Part shown: positions 16,111-27,552 of the stretch, piece after piece
Layout of the letters: every line of letters starts with the position of its first letter
How positions within the stretch are numbered: position 1 is the stretch's first letter
Origin: Dechloromonas sp. ZY10
GTDB taxonomy: Bacteria; Pseudomonadota; Gammaproteobacteria; Burkholderiales; Rhodocyclaceae
Assembly (NCBI RefSeq): GCF_041378895.1
Contig: NZ_CP144212.1
Span: forward strand, 1,163,501-1,227,500
DNA: 64,000 nucleotides
Direction: 5' to 3'
Program-made: the position numbers and the translations under genes
Notes under the pieces: model-generated
Databases searched by the model: none
Told to the model about the DNA's origin: nothing
The model's input: the letters and a program-made list of their open reading frames with translations, nothing else

Positions 16111-17657
16111 TGCCCTTCCAGATCGTCGTCCTCTGGTCCGACCTGCTGGTCTGGCTGCTTTTTGCCTCGGCGCTCGGCTTTGCCCTGCTGGTCCGGCGCA
16201 GCCCGCCACTGCGCAGCGCCTGGCGACGGGTCGGGGCCAGGCGCTCGGGGATGGCGGCGGCGACTGTGCTGCTTTGTTTCGCGCTGGTCGGCCTGCTCGA
16301 TTCGCTGCACTATCGGCTGCGCTTGCCGGCCGCTACCGAGCCGGCGGGTGGTAGCAAGGCCTCGGCGCAATACGCGGTCGAGGTGCTGTCGCTGCTCGAC
16401 GCGCTGGCTGCGCCCTTGCGCACACGCAATGAAAAAACCTATTCGGCGCCGTTTGCGACCCGGCTGCTGGCCAAGGAAACCCGCGAAGTCGCCGGCGTCG
16501 GCACCGTCCGTGAGCAGCCGCGGCTGAAGCACGGCGGCGCGCACCTCGGCGAGAACGAGACCGAGCTTGCCGCCGATGTCGGATTCACCGCCTTCCGCTA
16601 CGCCGCCCTTGGCTTTCTCGGCTGGGCCTTGCTGACGCTGGCGCTGCTGAGCGGCTTGCGGCGGTGCGCGGCGGACTGGGGCACCACCTCAGAGTCCTGG
16701 CAGCAAATGGTGCTGGCGCCGGAGGTGAAAGCAAAATCGCAAGTTTTCACGGTCGACCGTGAACCCGGGCAAAAATCGGAGCTTCCCGGTGCCTGGGCCT
16801 TGTTGCGTGGCGCTGCCGGCGGGGCAGGGGGCGCGGCGGGCGGCGGCCTGGCCTGGGACGCGGTGCTGGCCGTGCTGCTCCTGCTCGCCTTGCTGCTGCC
16901 CCCCTTGTTCGCGCTGGCCGGCGATTACCACGTCTTCGGCACCGATAAGGTCGGCCAGGACGTGCTTTACCAAGTGCTCAAGAGTATCCGCACCGGCCTG
17001 ATCATCGGCCTGGTGACGACCTTGGTGATGCTGCCGCTGGCGGTGCTGCTGGGGATCGCCGCCGGCTATTTCCGGGGTTGGGTGGACGACCTGATCCAGT
17101 ATCTCTATACCGTGCTCAATTCGATTCCCGGCGTGCTGCTGATCGCTGCTGCCGTGCTGATGATGCAGGTCGTGATCGACACCCATCCGCAGTGGTTCTC
17201 GACGGCAGCCGAGCGGGCCGACCTGCGACTGCTGGCGCTCTGCTTCATCCTTGGCATCACCTCGTGGACCGGCCTGTGCAGGCTGTTGCGCGGCGAGACG
17301 CTGAAGCTGCGCGAACTTGAATACATCCAGGCGGCGCAGGCTTTCGGCGTCTCGCACGCGCGGATCATCGGCCGCCACATCCTGCCCAACCTGATGCACA
17401 TTGTGGTGATCGCGCTGGTGATGGATTTTTCCGGGCTGGTGCTGGCCGAGGCGGTGCTCTCCTACGTCGGGATCGGCGTCGATCCGACGATGACCAGCTT
17501 CGGCACGATGATCAACAACGCCCGTCTTGAGCTGGGCCGCGAGCCGGTGGTCTGGTGGTCGCTGGCGGCAGCCTTTGCAACCATGTTCGTGCTGGTGCTG
17601 GCGGCCAACCTGTTCGCTGACGCGGTGCGCGACGCCTTCGATCCGAGGATGCAATGA
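16107..17657 (+). CDS. Peptide ABC transporter permease, YejE/DppC type, enlarged
   Basis: The protein has 516 residues, about 150 more than usual YejE. The C-terminal 260 residues are a normal DppC-type core with HVFGTDKVGQDVLYQVLKSIRTGL and the EAA loop EYIQAAQAFGVSHARIIGRHILPN. The N-terminal half has extra helices (about 7-28, 48-66, 152-175) and a periplasmic loop. The linker between the halves contains Phe-Thr-Val-Asp-Arg-Glu, encoded by an in-frame copy of the dispersed CACGGTCGACCGTG palindrome, then a Gly/Ala-rich stretch. It overlaps both neighbours by 4 bp. Confidence 0.85.
   Translation: MMPFQIVVLWSDLLVWLLFASALGFALLVRRSPPLRSAWRRVGARRSGMAAATVLLCFALVGLLDSLHYRLRLPAATEPAGGSKASAQYAVEVLSLLDALAAPLRTRNEKTYSAPFATRLLAKETREVAGVGTVREQPRLKHGGAHLGENETELAADVGFTAFRYAALGFLGWALLTLALLSGLRRCAADWGTTSESWQQMVLAPEVKAKSQVFTVDREPGQKSELPGAWALLRGAAGGAGGAAGGGLAWDAVLAVLLLLALLLPPLFALAGDYHVFGTDKVGQDVLYQVLKSIRTGLIIGLVTTLVMLPLAVLLGIAAGYFRGWVDDLIQYLYTVLNSIPGVLLIAAAVLMMQVVIDTHPQWFSTAAERADLRLLALCFILGITSWTGLCRLLRGETLKLRELEYIQAAQAFGVSHARIIGRHILPNLMHIVVIALVMDFSGLVLAEAVLSYVGIGVDPTMTSFGTMINNARLELGREPVVWWSLAAAFATMFVLVLAANLFADAVRDAFDPRMQ
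16748..16761. repeat. GTCGACCGTG-family palindrome inside the permease gene
   Basis: A perfect 14-bp CACGGTCGACCGTG lies in frame within the inter-domain linker of the YejE-type permease. It is flanked by AAAATCG on the left and AAAAATCGG on the right, like the intergenic copies. Confidence 0.85.
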
Positions 17658-19684
17658 TGAAGGCGCCGGTGCTGCTCGAAGTCTCCGATCTGCGTCTCGG
17701 CTTTGCCGCCGGCAGTACGCTACAGGTCGCGGTCGAGTCGGTCTCGTTCGCGCTGGCGGCTGGCGAAACCTTCGCCCTGCTCGGCGAGTCGGGCTGTGGC
17801 AAGTCGGTCACCGCGCAGGCCTTGTTGCGCCTCTTGCCGGCGGCCGGGCGGGTACTCGGCGGTTCCGTGCGGCTGGCTGGCGAGGAGTTGTTGAGCGCGC
17901 CGGAGACTGCGATGCGCGAACTGCGCGGGCGGCAGCTGGCAATGATTTTTCAGGAGCCGGCAACCAGCCTCAATCCGGTGCTGACCGTCGGCGAGCAGAT
18001 CGGCGAGGTGCTGGCGCGGCATCCCGATCTGGCTGGCGCTGGACGTGCGCAGTTGCGTGAATGTTTGCGCGAGCGGATGCGCGAACTGCTGCGCCAGGTC
18101 GGGATCGCCGACCCCGAGCGGCGGCTCGACGAGTATCCCTTCCAGCTTTCGGGCGGCATGAAACAGCGGGTGATGATCGCGATGGCGCTGGCCGGCGAGC
18201 CGCAGGTGCTGATCGCCGACGAACCGACGACCGCGCTCGACGTCACCGTGCAGGCGCAGATTCTCGATTTATTGGCTCAAGTGCAGGTCGACCGTGGCAT
18301 GGCGATGCTACTGATTACCCATGACCTCGGCGTGGTCGCGCGGATGGCGCAGCGGATCGGCGTGATGTACGCCGGCGAGTTGGTTGAAGTCGCGCCCCGC
18401 GCTGATTTCTTCACCGCCCCGCGCCATCCCTACAGCCAGGCCTTGTTCGCCGCCTTGCCCGACGCCGGGCGGCGCGGCCGGCCTCTACAGACGATTCCCG
18501 GACAGGTGCCGGGGCTCGACGCGATGCCGCCGGGCTGCCGCTTTGCCGAGCGTTGCCCGCAGGCGATGCCGCGTTGCCGCGAGCAGGCGCCGGAATGGCG
18601 CGAGGTTGCGCCGGGGCACCGCGTCCGTTGCCACTGGCAGGGGGCGGCGGCGCAGCCCCCGACGCCTCCGGCAAGCAGCGAAACAGCGCCCGTCGGGCAG
18701 GCGCCATGCCTGACGGTGCGCGACCTGAAAGTGCATTTCCCGATTCGCAAGGGCTTGCTGCAGCGTACCGTCGGCCAGGTTTACGCGGTCGACGGCGTTT
18801 CCTTGGCGATTTCTCCAGGGCGCACGCTGGCGCTGGTCGGCGAGTCCGGTTGCGGCAAGACCACCGTCGGCAAGGCGCTGCTGCAACTGCAGCCGCCGAC
18901 GGCCGGTTCGGTGCGGCTCGGCGACCTGGAACTGGTCGGCCTTGGCGGCCGTGCGCTGCGCTCGGCGCGGCGGCAGCTACAGATGGTGTTCCAGGATCCG
19001 TTCGCTTCGCTCAACCCACGCCTGCGTGTTGGTGAAATCATTGCCGAGGGGATGCTGGCGCTGGGCGGCGAGGGCGGTGGCGTGGGGGATCAGGCGCGGG
19101 CGGAACAGCGGGTAGCAGCGGTTGCCGCCTTGTTGCAGCAGGTCGGCTTGCCGGCCGCTGCTGCCGGGCGTTATCCGCACGAATTTTCCGGCGGCCAGCG
19201 GCAGCGGATCGCGATTGCTCGGGCGCTGGCGGTGCAGCCGCAGGTGCTGGTCTGCGACGAGCCGACCTCGGCCCTTGACGTATCGGTGCAGGCGCAGATT
19301 CTCAACCTGCTCAAGGCGCTGCAGGCCGAACTGGGCGTCGCCTACCTGTTCATCACGCACAATTTCGCGGTGGTCGAGTATCTCGCGCACGACATCGCGG
19401 TGATGTACCTCGGGCGCATCGTCGAGGCCGGACAGGCCGACGAGATCCTGCGCGCACCGCGCCATCCCTACACCCGGGCGCTGCTCGCGGCGGTGCCGCA
19501 ACCGCGCCTGGAGGCTGGTCGGGCGGCGGCGCACTTGCCGGGCGAAACTCCGTCGCCGGCACAGCCGCCGCGCGGCTGTCACTTCCACCCGCGCTGCCCG
19601 CTGGCGGCGCCGCGCTGCCGCGAGGAATACCCCTCAGCGCAGGCGCTTTCGGCGACGCACACGGTCCACTGCCACTTCGCGTAA
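17654..19684 (+). CDS. Peptide ABC transporter, fused double ATPase (YejF type)
   Basis: The protein has 676 residues with two complete ABC ATPase domains in tandem. Domain 1 has Walker A GESGCGKS, signature LSGGMKQR and Walker [13 protein letters not shown]. Domain 2 (from about residue 350) has [17 protein letters not shown] and [12 protein letters not shown]. Each carries the oligopeptide-family C-terminal Cys-rich block ([14 protein letters not shown] and [14 protein letters not shown]). The fusion is typical of YejF and related peptide importers. It ends the operon; no substrate-binding protein gene lies nearby, so that subunit must be encoded elsewhere. Confidence 0.93.
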   Translation: MMKAPVLLEVSDLRLGFAAGSTLQVAVESVSFALAAGETFALLGESGCGKSVTAQALLRLLPAAGRVLGGSVRLAGEELLSAPETAMRELRGRQLAMIFQEPATSLNPVLTVGEQIGEVLARHPDLAGAGRAQLRECLRERMRELLRQVGIADPERRLDEYPFQLSGGMKQRVMIAMALAGEPQVLIADEPTTALDVTVQAQILDLLAQVQVDRGMAMLLITHDLGVVARMAQRIGVMYAGELVEVAPRADFFTAPRHPYSQALFAALPDAGRRGRPLQTIPGQVPGLDAMPPGCRFAERCPQAMPRCREQAPEWREVAPGHRVRCHWQGAAAQPPTPPASSETAPVGQAPCLTVRDLKVHFPIRKGLLQRTVGQVYAVDGVSLAISPGRTLALVGESGCGKTTVGKALLQLQPPTAGSVRLGDLELVGLGGRALRSARRQLQMVFQDPFASLNPRLRVGEIIAEGMLALGGEGGGVGDQARAEQRVAAVAALLQQVGLPAAAAGRYPHEFSGGQRQRIAIARALAVQPQVLVCDEPTSALDVSVQAQILNLLKALQAELGVAYLFITHNFAVVEYLAHDIAVMYLGRIVEAGQADEILRAPRHPYTRALLAAVPQPRLEAGRAAAHLPGETPSPAQPPRGCHFHPRCPLAAPRCREEYPSAQALSATHTVHCHFA

Positions 19685-19754
19685 AAAACCACGCCGACCG
19701 GCGGTCTGCTTGCCGGGGCGTTGGCGAATCGGTGGCGACCGGCAGTTTGCGGCA

Positions 19755-19773
19755 AAATGTCCAAATGACATTT
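19755..19773. promoter_or_regulatory. Inverted repeat before a small gene
   Basis: AAATGTC and GACATTT flank a five-base spacer. They end just before the GGGAGGAGTGGAG ribosome site of the 77-residue gene. This could be an operator or a translational hairpin. Confidence 0.35.
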
Positions 19774-19786
19774 GGGAGGAGTGGAG

Positions 19787-20020
19787 ATGAACGAGCAAGC
19801 AATCGAGAAAGCGGCGCAGCAGATTCGCGCTTACCTGGCGGCGCGACCACAGGCAGCCGATACCTTGGAAGGAATCCATCGCTGGTGGATCGATTGGCAA
19901 GACCAAGACCGCGAGGAATCGCCGGCGGTGACGCTGGCTGCGCTTGAACAGCTGGCCGCCGGTGGCGAACTGGAAAAGCTCAACTTGGGCGGGCGCAATC
20001 TGTGGCGCCGGGCAGGTTGA
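19787..20020 (+). CDS. Small conserved-looking protein of unknown function
   Basis: The protein has 77 residues starting at ATG 19787, nine bases from a strong GGGAGGAG site. The sequence is helical and acidic (QQIRAYLAARPQAADTLEGI, HRWWIDWQD, VTLAALEQLAAGGELEKLN) without a signal peptide or Cys. The arrangement of a helix, a Trp-Trp turn and another helix with a LEKLNLGGRNLWRR tail suggests a small winged or adaptor fold; I do not recognise a family. It stands alone about 100 bp after the ABC transporter. Confidence 0.65.
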   Translation: MNEQAIEKAAQQIRAYLAARPQAADTLEGIHRWWIDWQDQDREESPAVTLAALEQLAAGGELEKLNLGGRNLWRRAG

Positions 20021-20340
20021 CCGCGTTGCGCACGTTCAGCCGGGAATAATTGACTGTCTCACGCGGCAGCGGTGAGGCCACTACCGGCACGGCCTGCGGA
20101 GTCGGAACTGGTGTCGCTGTATCCGGGACGCGCGGATCAGGGCAGGCGGCATTCGGCCTGTGTGCTGTCGGCCGCCTTGGTTGGGCATCGGGTGGCGGCA
20201 AATTGGCGCAGTTCAGGCAGCACAGTGCAAGCGGTTAGGGGCAAGATTTACGGTCGACCGGATGAACCGACAAAAATCCGGTGATCCGGGCGGTTTGCTC
20301 AGGCCGGCGGCTGGTGGCGTGGAGCGCTTGGCGGTGCGGC
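20021..20340. other. Gap with a possible broken lipoprotein-like fragment
   Basis: No intact gene is evident. On the minus strand a frame from 20201 down to 19980 encodes a Pro-rich tail (PDPRVPDTATPVPTPQAVPV). Read a few codons further upstream it has Leu-Ala-Leu-Cys-Cys-Leu-Asn-Cys, like a lipoprotein signal remnant, before a stop. An imperfect copy of the GTCGACC repeat (TACGGTCGACCGG, near 20251) lies just upstream. The fragment overlaps the end of the small plus-strand gene. Possibly a decayed gene; weak evidence. Confidence 0.3.
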
Positions 20341-21918
20341 TTAGCCGCGGCGGCCGTTGCCCGACTTGGCGACCTTGGCCGGAGCAGCATTCTTGCTGGC
20401 AGCCTGCTTGGCGGGAGTCGTTTTGGCTGCAGCGGTCCGGCTCTCGTTGCGGGCTTGTGCGACGCCGGCTTTGCCGTTGCTCTTGCCAGCGATACCGGCG
20501 AGTGGCAGTTTGGCCGCCTTGCCACTCGTTTCCTGGCGAGCAGTCTGCAGTGCCTTTTCACCTTTGCCCTTGCTGCTGTCGCGACTGGCAAACTTGTCGC
20601 CGGCCTTCCCGGTCTTGCCGCCCTTGGCCTGGCGCAGTACGGGCTCGGGTTCGACGATCTGCGGCAGGGCGGGGGCTTTCATGTAACGCGCAATGTCCTC
20701 GCTGCCTTCCCCGGCCGGGACCAGCAGGGTCGAGCCAGCCCCCAGCCGGATTTTTGCCGGCAGGCTGTTGACCTGCTGCAGATCAGAGAGGCGGATGCCG
20801 AAACGGTTGGCAACCTGGTCAAGGCGCTCTCCCGATTTCAGCGTATAGGCTTGCCATTCGGACAGTGGCGCCTGGTGGCTTTCGAGATTGCTGCGGAAGG
20901 TGTCAAGCTTGTCGGCCGGAATCACCAGCGGGGTATCGGGCTTGATCACCGGGCGGTTGTGTGCCGGGTTGAGGCGGACGAATTCCTCGGTGCTCATCCC
21001 GGCCAGTCGGGCAGCCGTCTTGATGTCCATCGCCCGCGGGGTTTCGAGGGTGGCGAAATAAGGACGGTTGGCAATTTCCGGCAGGCCCAGTTGCGCGACC
21101 AGGGCAGGGTTACCGAAGATGTTCTTCAGTGCCTGCAATTTGGGTACGTAATGTCGGGTTTCCGGCGGCATGTTCAGGCTGGCGTAATCGGTTGCCTGTC
21201 CGCGTGCCAGATTTTTCTCGATGGCCTTCTTGACCGCGCCTTCGCCCCAGTTGTACGAAGCCAGTGCCAGATGCCAGTCACCATGCATGTCGTAGATAGT
21301 TTGCAGATAATCGAGCGCCGCACCGGTCGAGGCCAGCACGTCACGCCGCTGGTCTTGCCACCAGCTTTGTTCCAGATTGAAGCGCTTGCCGGTTGCCGGG
21401 ATGAATTGCCACAGCCCGGAGGCGTGAGCGCGGGAATAGGCCATCGGGTTGAACGAACTCTCGACCATTGGCAGCAGCGCCAGTTCAGTGGGCATCCCGC
21501 GCGCCTCTAACTCCTCGACGATGTGGTGCAGGTAAGGCCTGGCGCGATCAACCATCCGACGCAGTGCATCGGGGCGATTCTGGTACCACTGCTGGTAATG
21601 CAGGGTCAGGTCATCACTCAGATTGTTCATCGCGAAACCATTGCGCAGGCGAACCCACAGACTGTCCTGTTCGCTGGTCAGGTCAATGGTACGGCGCAGT
21701 TGGGGGGCGGCCTTCAATTCCTGAGTCGTGAGCGTTTCTGCAGGAGAAATTTCGCTGGGATTGGCAACTGCTGGTGAGAGTAGTGAAAGCAGCGGAAACG
21801 ATGTCTCGGCTACGGGGGGTTGTTCCGCCGCAGCAAAGCGGCTTAAGCCGAGCAGGGCAAGTCCGGCGCCGGTCAGGGCAAAACGACGAACGGTGAGCAA
21901 CAGGTTGCGATCAGGCAT
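20341..21918 (-). CDS. mltD: Membrane-bound lytic murein transglycosylase D
   Basis: The protein has 525 residues from ATG 21916-21918, with GGGAG nine bases upstream. A hydrophobic signal segment (LTVRRFALTGAGLALLGLSRF) leads to the periplasm. No lipobox Cys is visible, unlike E. coli MltD. The SLT domain (about 110-260) has the catalytic Glu in LLPMVESSFNP, SGLWQFIPATGKRF and ASYNWGEGAVKKAI. One LysM-like module follows (YTLKSGERLDQVANRFGI). The last 110 residues are a Lys/Ala-rich, disordered tail, which is unusual. It cleaves peptidoglycan to anhydromuramyl products. Confidence 0.9.
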   Translation of the reverse strand: MPDRNLLLTVRRFALTGAGLALLGLSRFAAAEQPPVAETSFPLLSLLSPAVANPSEISPAETLTTQELKAAPQLRRTIDLTSEQDSLWVRLRNGFAMNNLSDDLTLHYQQWYQNRPDALRRMVDRARPYLHHIVEELEARGMPTELALLPMVESSFNPMAYSRAHASGLWQFIPATGKRFNLEQSWWQDQRRDVLASTGAALDYLQTIYDMHGDWHLALASYNWGEGAVKKAIEKNLARGQATDYASLNMPPETRHYVPKLQALKNIFGNPALVAQLGLPEIANRPYFATLETPRAMDIKTAARLAGMSTEEFVRLNPAHNRPVIKPDTPLVIPADKLDTFRSNLESHQAPLSEWQAYTLKSGERLDQVANRFGIRLSDLQQVNSLPAKIRLGAGSTLLVPAGEGSEDIARYMKAPALPQIVEPEPVLRQAKGGKTGKAGDKFASRDSSKGKGEKALQTARQETSGKAAKLPLAGIAGKSNGKAGVAQARNESRTAAAKTTPAKQAASKNAAPAKVAKSGNGRRG

Positions 21919-22063
21919 CAAAACAGGCTCCCGGCAGAAACTTGACGACTAAACCGAAGATTATAGCGCAAACGTGCTGCCAACTTGCTGCCAACGTGCA
22001 CAGGCCTGCCGCTTCAGGCATTTGCTGGTCTGGGTTGGGGGGTAAATTGTGGCTGAAAATGAA

Positions 22064-22089
22064 AAAAGCCCTGAAAGATCAGGGCTTTT
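22064..22089 (-). terminator. Terminator of the tRNA operon
   Basis: AAAAGCCCTGA and TCAGGGCTTTT form an 11-bp stem with a four-base loop. On the minus strand the stem is followed by a T-run, just downstream of the last tRNA-Asp. Confidence 0.9.
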
Positions 22090-22095
22090 GGAAGC

Positions 22096-22172
22096 TGGCG
22101 GAGTGGACGGGGCTCGAACCCGCGACCCCCGGCGTGACAGGCCGGTATTCTAACCAACTGAACTACCACTCC
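22096..22172 (-). tRNA. tRNA-Asp (GTC), fourth copy
   Basis: A 77-nt cloverleaf with encoded CCA. The anticodon loop contains GTC, and the acceptor stem GGAGTGG pairs with CCACTCC. It has the same sequence as the three other Asp copies but lies outside the 340-bp repeat unit, with different flanks. Confidence 0.97.
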
Positions 22173-22245
22173 GTTTTACTGAACTGCTGTTGCAGGTGCG
22201 ATTGCCTGCCACCGGAAATAGGTGCTCCGGCGCACTTTAACTGGT

Positions 22246-22322
22246 TGGCGGAGTGGACGGGGCTCGAACCCGCGACCCCCGGCGTGACAGGCCGGTATTC
22301 TAACCAACTGAACTACCACTCC
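22246..22322 (-). tRNA. tRNA-Asp (GTC), third repeat unit
   Basis: A 77-nt cloverleaf with encoded CCA and anticodon GTC. It is the promoter-distal unit of the tandem tRNA array. Confidence 0.97.
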
Positions 22323-22334
22323 GCGCATAAAGCT

Positions 22335-22410
22335 TGGCGTCCCCACGGGGATTCGAACCCCGGTTACCGCCGTGAAAGGGCGGTGTCCTAGGCCTCTAGA
22401 CGATGGGGAC
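22335..22410 (-). tRNA. tRNA-Glu (TTC), third repeat unit
   Basis: A 76-nt cloverleaf with encoded CCA, acceptor GTCCCCA, anticodon TTC, and the CTAGAGGCCTAGGACA D-arm region typical of tRNA-Glu. Confidence 0.97.
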
Positions 22411-22437
22411 CCGGACAAATTGTGCAGTCTGGTCGCT

Positions 22438-22513
<76 letters not shown>

Positions 22514-22585
22514 ACAAGGAGACAGCCAGACTACGTTTCGGTCTTGCGACCCGGAAGGCAGTGTTTGCTGCAACCCGTAAATCGT

Positions 22586-22662
22586 TGGCGGAGTGGACGG
22601 GGCTCGAACCCGCGACCCCCGGCGTGACAGGCCGGTATTCTAACCAACTGAACTACCACTCC
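22586..22662 (-). tRNA. tRNA-Asp (GTC), second repeat unit
   Basis: Identical by eye to the Asp gene 340 bp away at 22246; encoded CCA, anticodon GTC. Confidence 0.97.
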
Positions 22663-22674
22663 GCGCATAAAGCT

Positions 22675-22750
22675 TGGCGTCCCCACGGGGATTCGAACCC
22701 CGGTTACCGCCGTGAAAGGGCGGTGTCCTAGGCCTCTAGACGATGGGGAC
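22675..22750 (-). tRNA. tRNA-Glu (TTC), second repeat unit
   Basis: Identical by eye to the Glu gene at 22335; encoded CCA, anticodon TTC. Confidence 0.97.
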
Positions 22751-22777
22751 CCGGACAAATTGTGCAGTCTGGTCGCT

Positions 22778-22853
<76 letters not shown>

Positions 22854-22925
22854 ACAAGGAGACAGCCAGACTACGTTTCGGTCTTGCGACCCGGAAGGCA
22901 GTGTTTGCTGCAACCCGTAAATCGT

Positions 22926-23002
22926 TGGCGGAGTGGACGGGGCTCGAACCCGCGACCCCCGGCGTGACAGGCCGGTATTCTAACCAACTGAACTACCACT
23001 CC
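22926..23002 (-). tRNA. tRNA-Asp (GTC), first repeat unit
   Basis: Same sequence as the other Asp copies; encoded CCA, anticodon GTC. Confidence 0.97.
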
Positions 23003-23014
23003 GCGCATAAAGCT

Positions 23015-23090
23015 TGGCGTCCCCACGGGGATTCGAACCCCGGTTACCGCCGTGAAAGGGCGGTGTCCTAGGCCTCTAGACGATGGGGAC
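23015..23090 (-). tRNA. tRNA-Glu (TTC), first repeat unit
   Basis: Same sequence as the other Glu copies; encoded CCA, anticodon TTC. Confidence 0.97.
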
Positions 23091-23113
23091 CCGGACAAAA
23101 CTACCTTCTTCTT

Positions 23114-23189
<76 letters not shown>

Positions 23190-23204
23190 GTCGAAGAAGG
23201 CCGC

Positions 23205-23233
23205 ATTATAGGGAGTCTCTTGCCTCTTGTAAA
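23205..23233 (-). promoter_or_regulatory. Sigma-70 promoter of the tRNA operon
   Basis: On the minus strand, TTTACA (23228-23233) and a perfect TATAAT (23205-23210) are separated by exactly 17 bp. They lie just upstream of the first tRNA-Ala and just after the gltX stop. Confidence 0.9.
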
Positions 23234-23249
23234 GGGCCTTCTGCGGTTT

Positions 23250-24644
23250 TTAGAGATATTTTTTAATTGATGTGATCACGCGCTCGCGGCCGAGCAGGTG
23301 GACTACGGCATCTACTGACGGAGTCTGGGCCTGGCCGGTCAGCATCACACGCAGCGGCATCGCCAGTTTCGGCATCTTCAGCCCGTGTTTGCCGACGGTT
23401 TCCTTGATCGTCGCGGCAATCGCCGGGATTTCCCATGGAATGTCGGCCAGTGCGTTGGCAAAATCGGTCAGTGCCGGACGGGCCTCCTCACCAAGGTGCT
23501 GGGCGAGCAGTTCCGGTTGGGCTTCAATGTTGCAGTAAAACACTTCGACCGCGTCGGCCAGTACGTTGAGCGTATTGCAGCGGTCGACATAGAGGGCGCA
23601 GGCAGCTTCCAGGCTGGGGCCGGTAGTGCAATCGATGCTGCGAGCAGCGAGGCGGGGCGCGATCTTGGCGGCCAGCTCGGCGGCCGGCAGCTGTTTCATG
23701 TAGTGCTGGTTCAGCCAGAGCAGCTTTTCGGTGTTGAACTGGGCGGCGGAGGCGGTGATGTGGTCGAGGTCGAACCATTCGACGAACTGCTGGCGCGAGA
23801 AGACTTCGTCGTCGCCGTGCGACCAGCCAAGGCGGGCCAGGTAGTTGATGACCGCTTCCTTGAGGAAGCCGTCCTCGTCGTACTGCATCACCGATACGGC
23901 GCCGTGGCGCTTCGATAGCTTGGCGCCGTCGTCACCGAGAATCATCGACAGATGGGCGTAGGTCGGCACTTCGGCACCGAGGGCCTTGAGGATGTTGATC
24001 TGGCGCGGCGTGTTGTTGACGTGGTCGTCGCCACGAATGACGTGGGTGATGCCCATATCCCAGTCGTCGACGCAGACGCAGAAATTGTAGGTCGGGGTGC
24101 CGTCGGCGCGGGCGATGATCAGGTCGTCAAGTTCGTCGTTGCTGATTTCGATGCGGCCCTTGACCGCGTCGTCCCAGGCGACTGCGCCGCCCTTGGGGTT
24201 CTTGAAGCGAACGACCGGGTCGATGCCCGCCGGTGGGGTGGGCAGGGTCTTGCCTTCTTCCGGGCGCCAGCGGCCGTCGTAGCGCGGCTTGATTTTCTGC
24301 GCTTCCTGCTCGGCGCGCAGGGCGTCGAGCTCTTCCTTGCTGGTGTAGCAGTAATAAGCATGGCCTTGGCTCAGCATCTCCTGAATCACCGCTTTGTAGC
24401 GATCCATGCGCTGCATCTGGTAGTAGGGGCCGTCGTCGTGCGTCAGTTCCAGCCAGGCCATGCCGTCGAGAATGGCTTGGACCGCTTCCGGGGTCGAGCG
24501 GGCAACGTCGGTGTCTTCGATGCGCAGCACGAAGGTGCCGCCGTGGCGACGGGCGTAGGCCCAGGAAAACAGCGCGGTACGGGCGCCGCCAATGTGCAGG
24601 TAACCGGTGGGGCTGGGGGCGAATCGGGTGCGGACAGGCTTCAT
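23250..24644 (-). CDS. gltX: Glutamyl-tRNA synthetase
   Basis: This is a class I aminoacyl-tRNA synthetase of about 464 residues that charges tRNA-Glu. I start at ATG 24642-24644 ([20 protein letters not shown]); ATG and TTG codons four to five positions earlier lack family support. The HIGH motif is [12 protein letters not shown] and the KMSKS-type motif is AKLSKRHG. Catalytic-core blocks include [16 protein letters not shown] and the tRNA-binding C-terminal helical domain. It lies directly upstream of the tRNA operon that carries three tRNA-Glu genes, but that operon has its own promoter. Confidence 0.97.
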   Translation of the reverse strand: MKPVRTRFAPSPTGYLHIGGARTALFSWAYARRHGGTFVLRIEDTDVARSTPEAVQAILDGMAWLELTHDDGPYYQMQRMDRYKAVIQEMLSQGHAYYCYTSKEELDALRAEQEAQKIKPRYDGRWRPEEGKTLPTPPAGIDPVVRFKNPKGGAVAWDDAVKGRIEISNDELDDLIIARADGTPTYNFCVCVDDWDMGITHVIRGDDHVNNTPRQINILKALGAEVPTYAHLSMILGDDGAKLSKRHGAVSVMQYDEDGFLKEAVINYLARLGWSHGDDEVFSRQQFVEWFDLDHITASAAQFNTEKLLWLNQHYMKQLPAAELAAKIAPRLAARSIDCTTGPSLEAACALYVDRCNTLNVLADAVEVFYCNIEAQPELLAQHLGEEARPALTDFANALADIPWEIPAIAATIKETVGKHGLKMPKLAMPLRVMLTGQAQTPSVDAVVHLLGRERVITSIKKYL

Positions 24645-24691
24645 GAGATGCATCGGCAAGAAGGTAAAGTCAGCATTTTAGCCGACTGTGT

Positions 24692-24720
24692 TTGACTCGC
24701 GGCATCGGCTATGCTTTAAT
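24692..24720 (+). promoter_or_regulatory. Promoter of tRNA-Val
   Basis: TTGACT (24692-24697) and TTTAAT (24715-24720) are 17 bp apart and end 14 bp before the tRNA-Val 5' end. Confidence 0.75.
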
Positions 24721-24734
24721 GTCGTCTTTCCGAT

Positions 24735-24809
24735 GGGCGGTTAGCTCAGCGGTAGAGCACTGCCTTCACACGGCAGGGGTCACTGGTTCGATCCCAGTAC
24801 CGCCCACCA
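24735..24809 (+). tRNA. tRNA-Val (CAC)
   Basis: A 75-nt cloverleaf with encoded CCA. The anticodon stem CTGCC/GGCAG encloses TTCACAC, so the anticodon is CAC. It is divergent from gltX and stands alone. Confidence 0.97.
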
Positions 24810-24829
24810 CAGCTTTCGGAAAACAGATC

Positions 24830-24860
24830 AGGCCATCCTTGCGATGGCCTTTTTGTTTTT
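24830..24860 (+). terminator. Terminator of tRNA-Val
   Basis: AGGCCATC and GATGGCCT form an 8-bp stem with a five-base loop, followed by TTTTGTTTTT. Confidence 0.9.
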
Positions 24861-24911
24861 CGCTGCCGGCCTCGCTATTGTCAATGCACGCAAGGCAAAA
24901 AAGGCTATTTT

Positions 24912-24925
24912 CACGGTCGACCGTG
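24912..24925. repeat. GTCGACCGTG-family palindrome, intergenic
   Basis: A perfect CACGGTCGACCGTG with flanks AAAAAAGGCTATTTT on the left and CTGCGATTTTT on the right. It lies between tRNA-Val and the acetate-kinase fusion gene. Confidence 0.85.
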
Positions 24926-24956
24926 AATAACTGCGATTTTTCTCAAGCCAACTAAA

Positions 24957-24983
24957 GAAAACGGCGCGTCAGGCGCCGTTTTC
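24957..24983 (-). terminator. Terminator of the acetate-kinase fusion gene
   Basis: GAAAACGGCGC and GCGCCGTTTTC form a perfect 11-bp stem with a five-base loop, 17 bp after the stop codon. Confidence 0.9.
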
Positions 24984-25000
24984 TCGGTGTCAGGCCGTGA

Positions 25001-27328
<2,328 letters not shown>

Positions 27329-27552
27329 GATGTTCCTCGGGTTTGAGCAAGTTTACGGGCGCAAGACTACCGTAATGTTGCGGTGCAGCAAATAGCCTGG
27401 AGCAAAAATCCTGGCCTGAATCAGGGTTTTCCCGAACCCGATGCCGGTCGGCTGACGTATGCTGCCGGGACGCGGCAACGATTCGGGGGAAAGCATCCGC
27501 CCTCGCTGTTGCTCTGTGACCCTGTCCGATAGCTAACCACAAGGAGAAAACC

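Noticed and set aside
22096..22172. tRNA as an integration site for a mobile element
   Set aside because: No integrase gene or partial tRNA copy was found; the extra Asp gene is complete with CCA.
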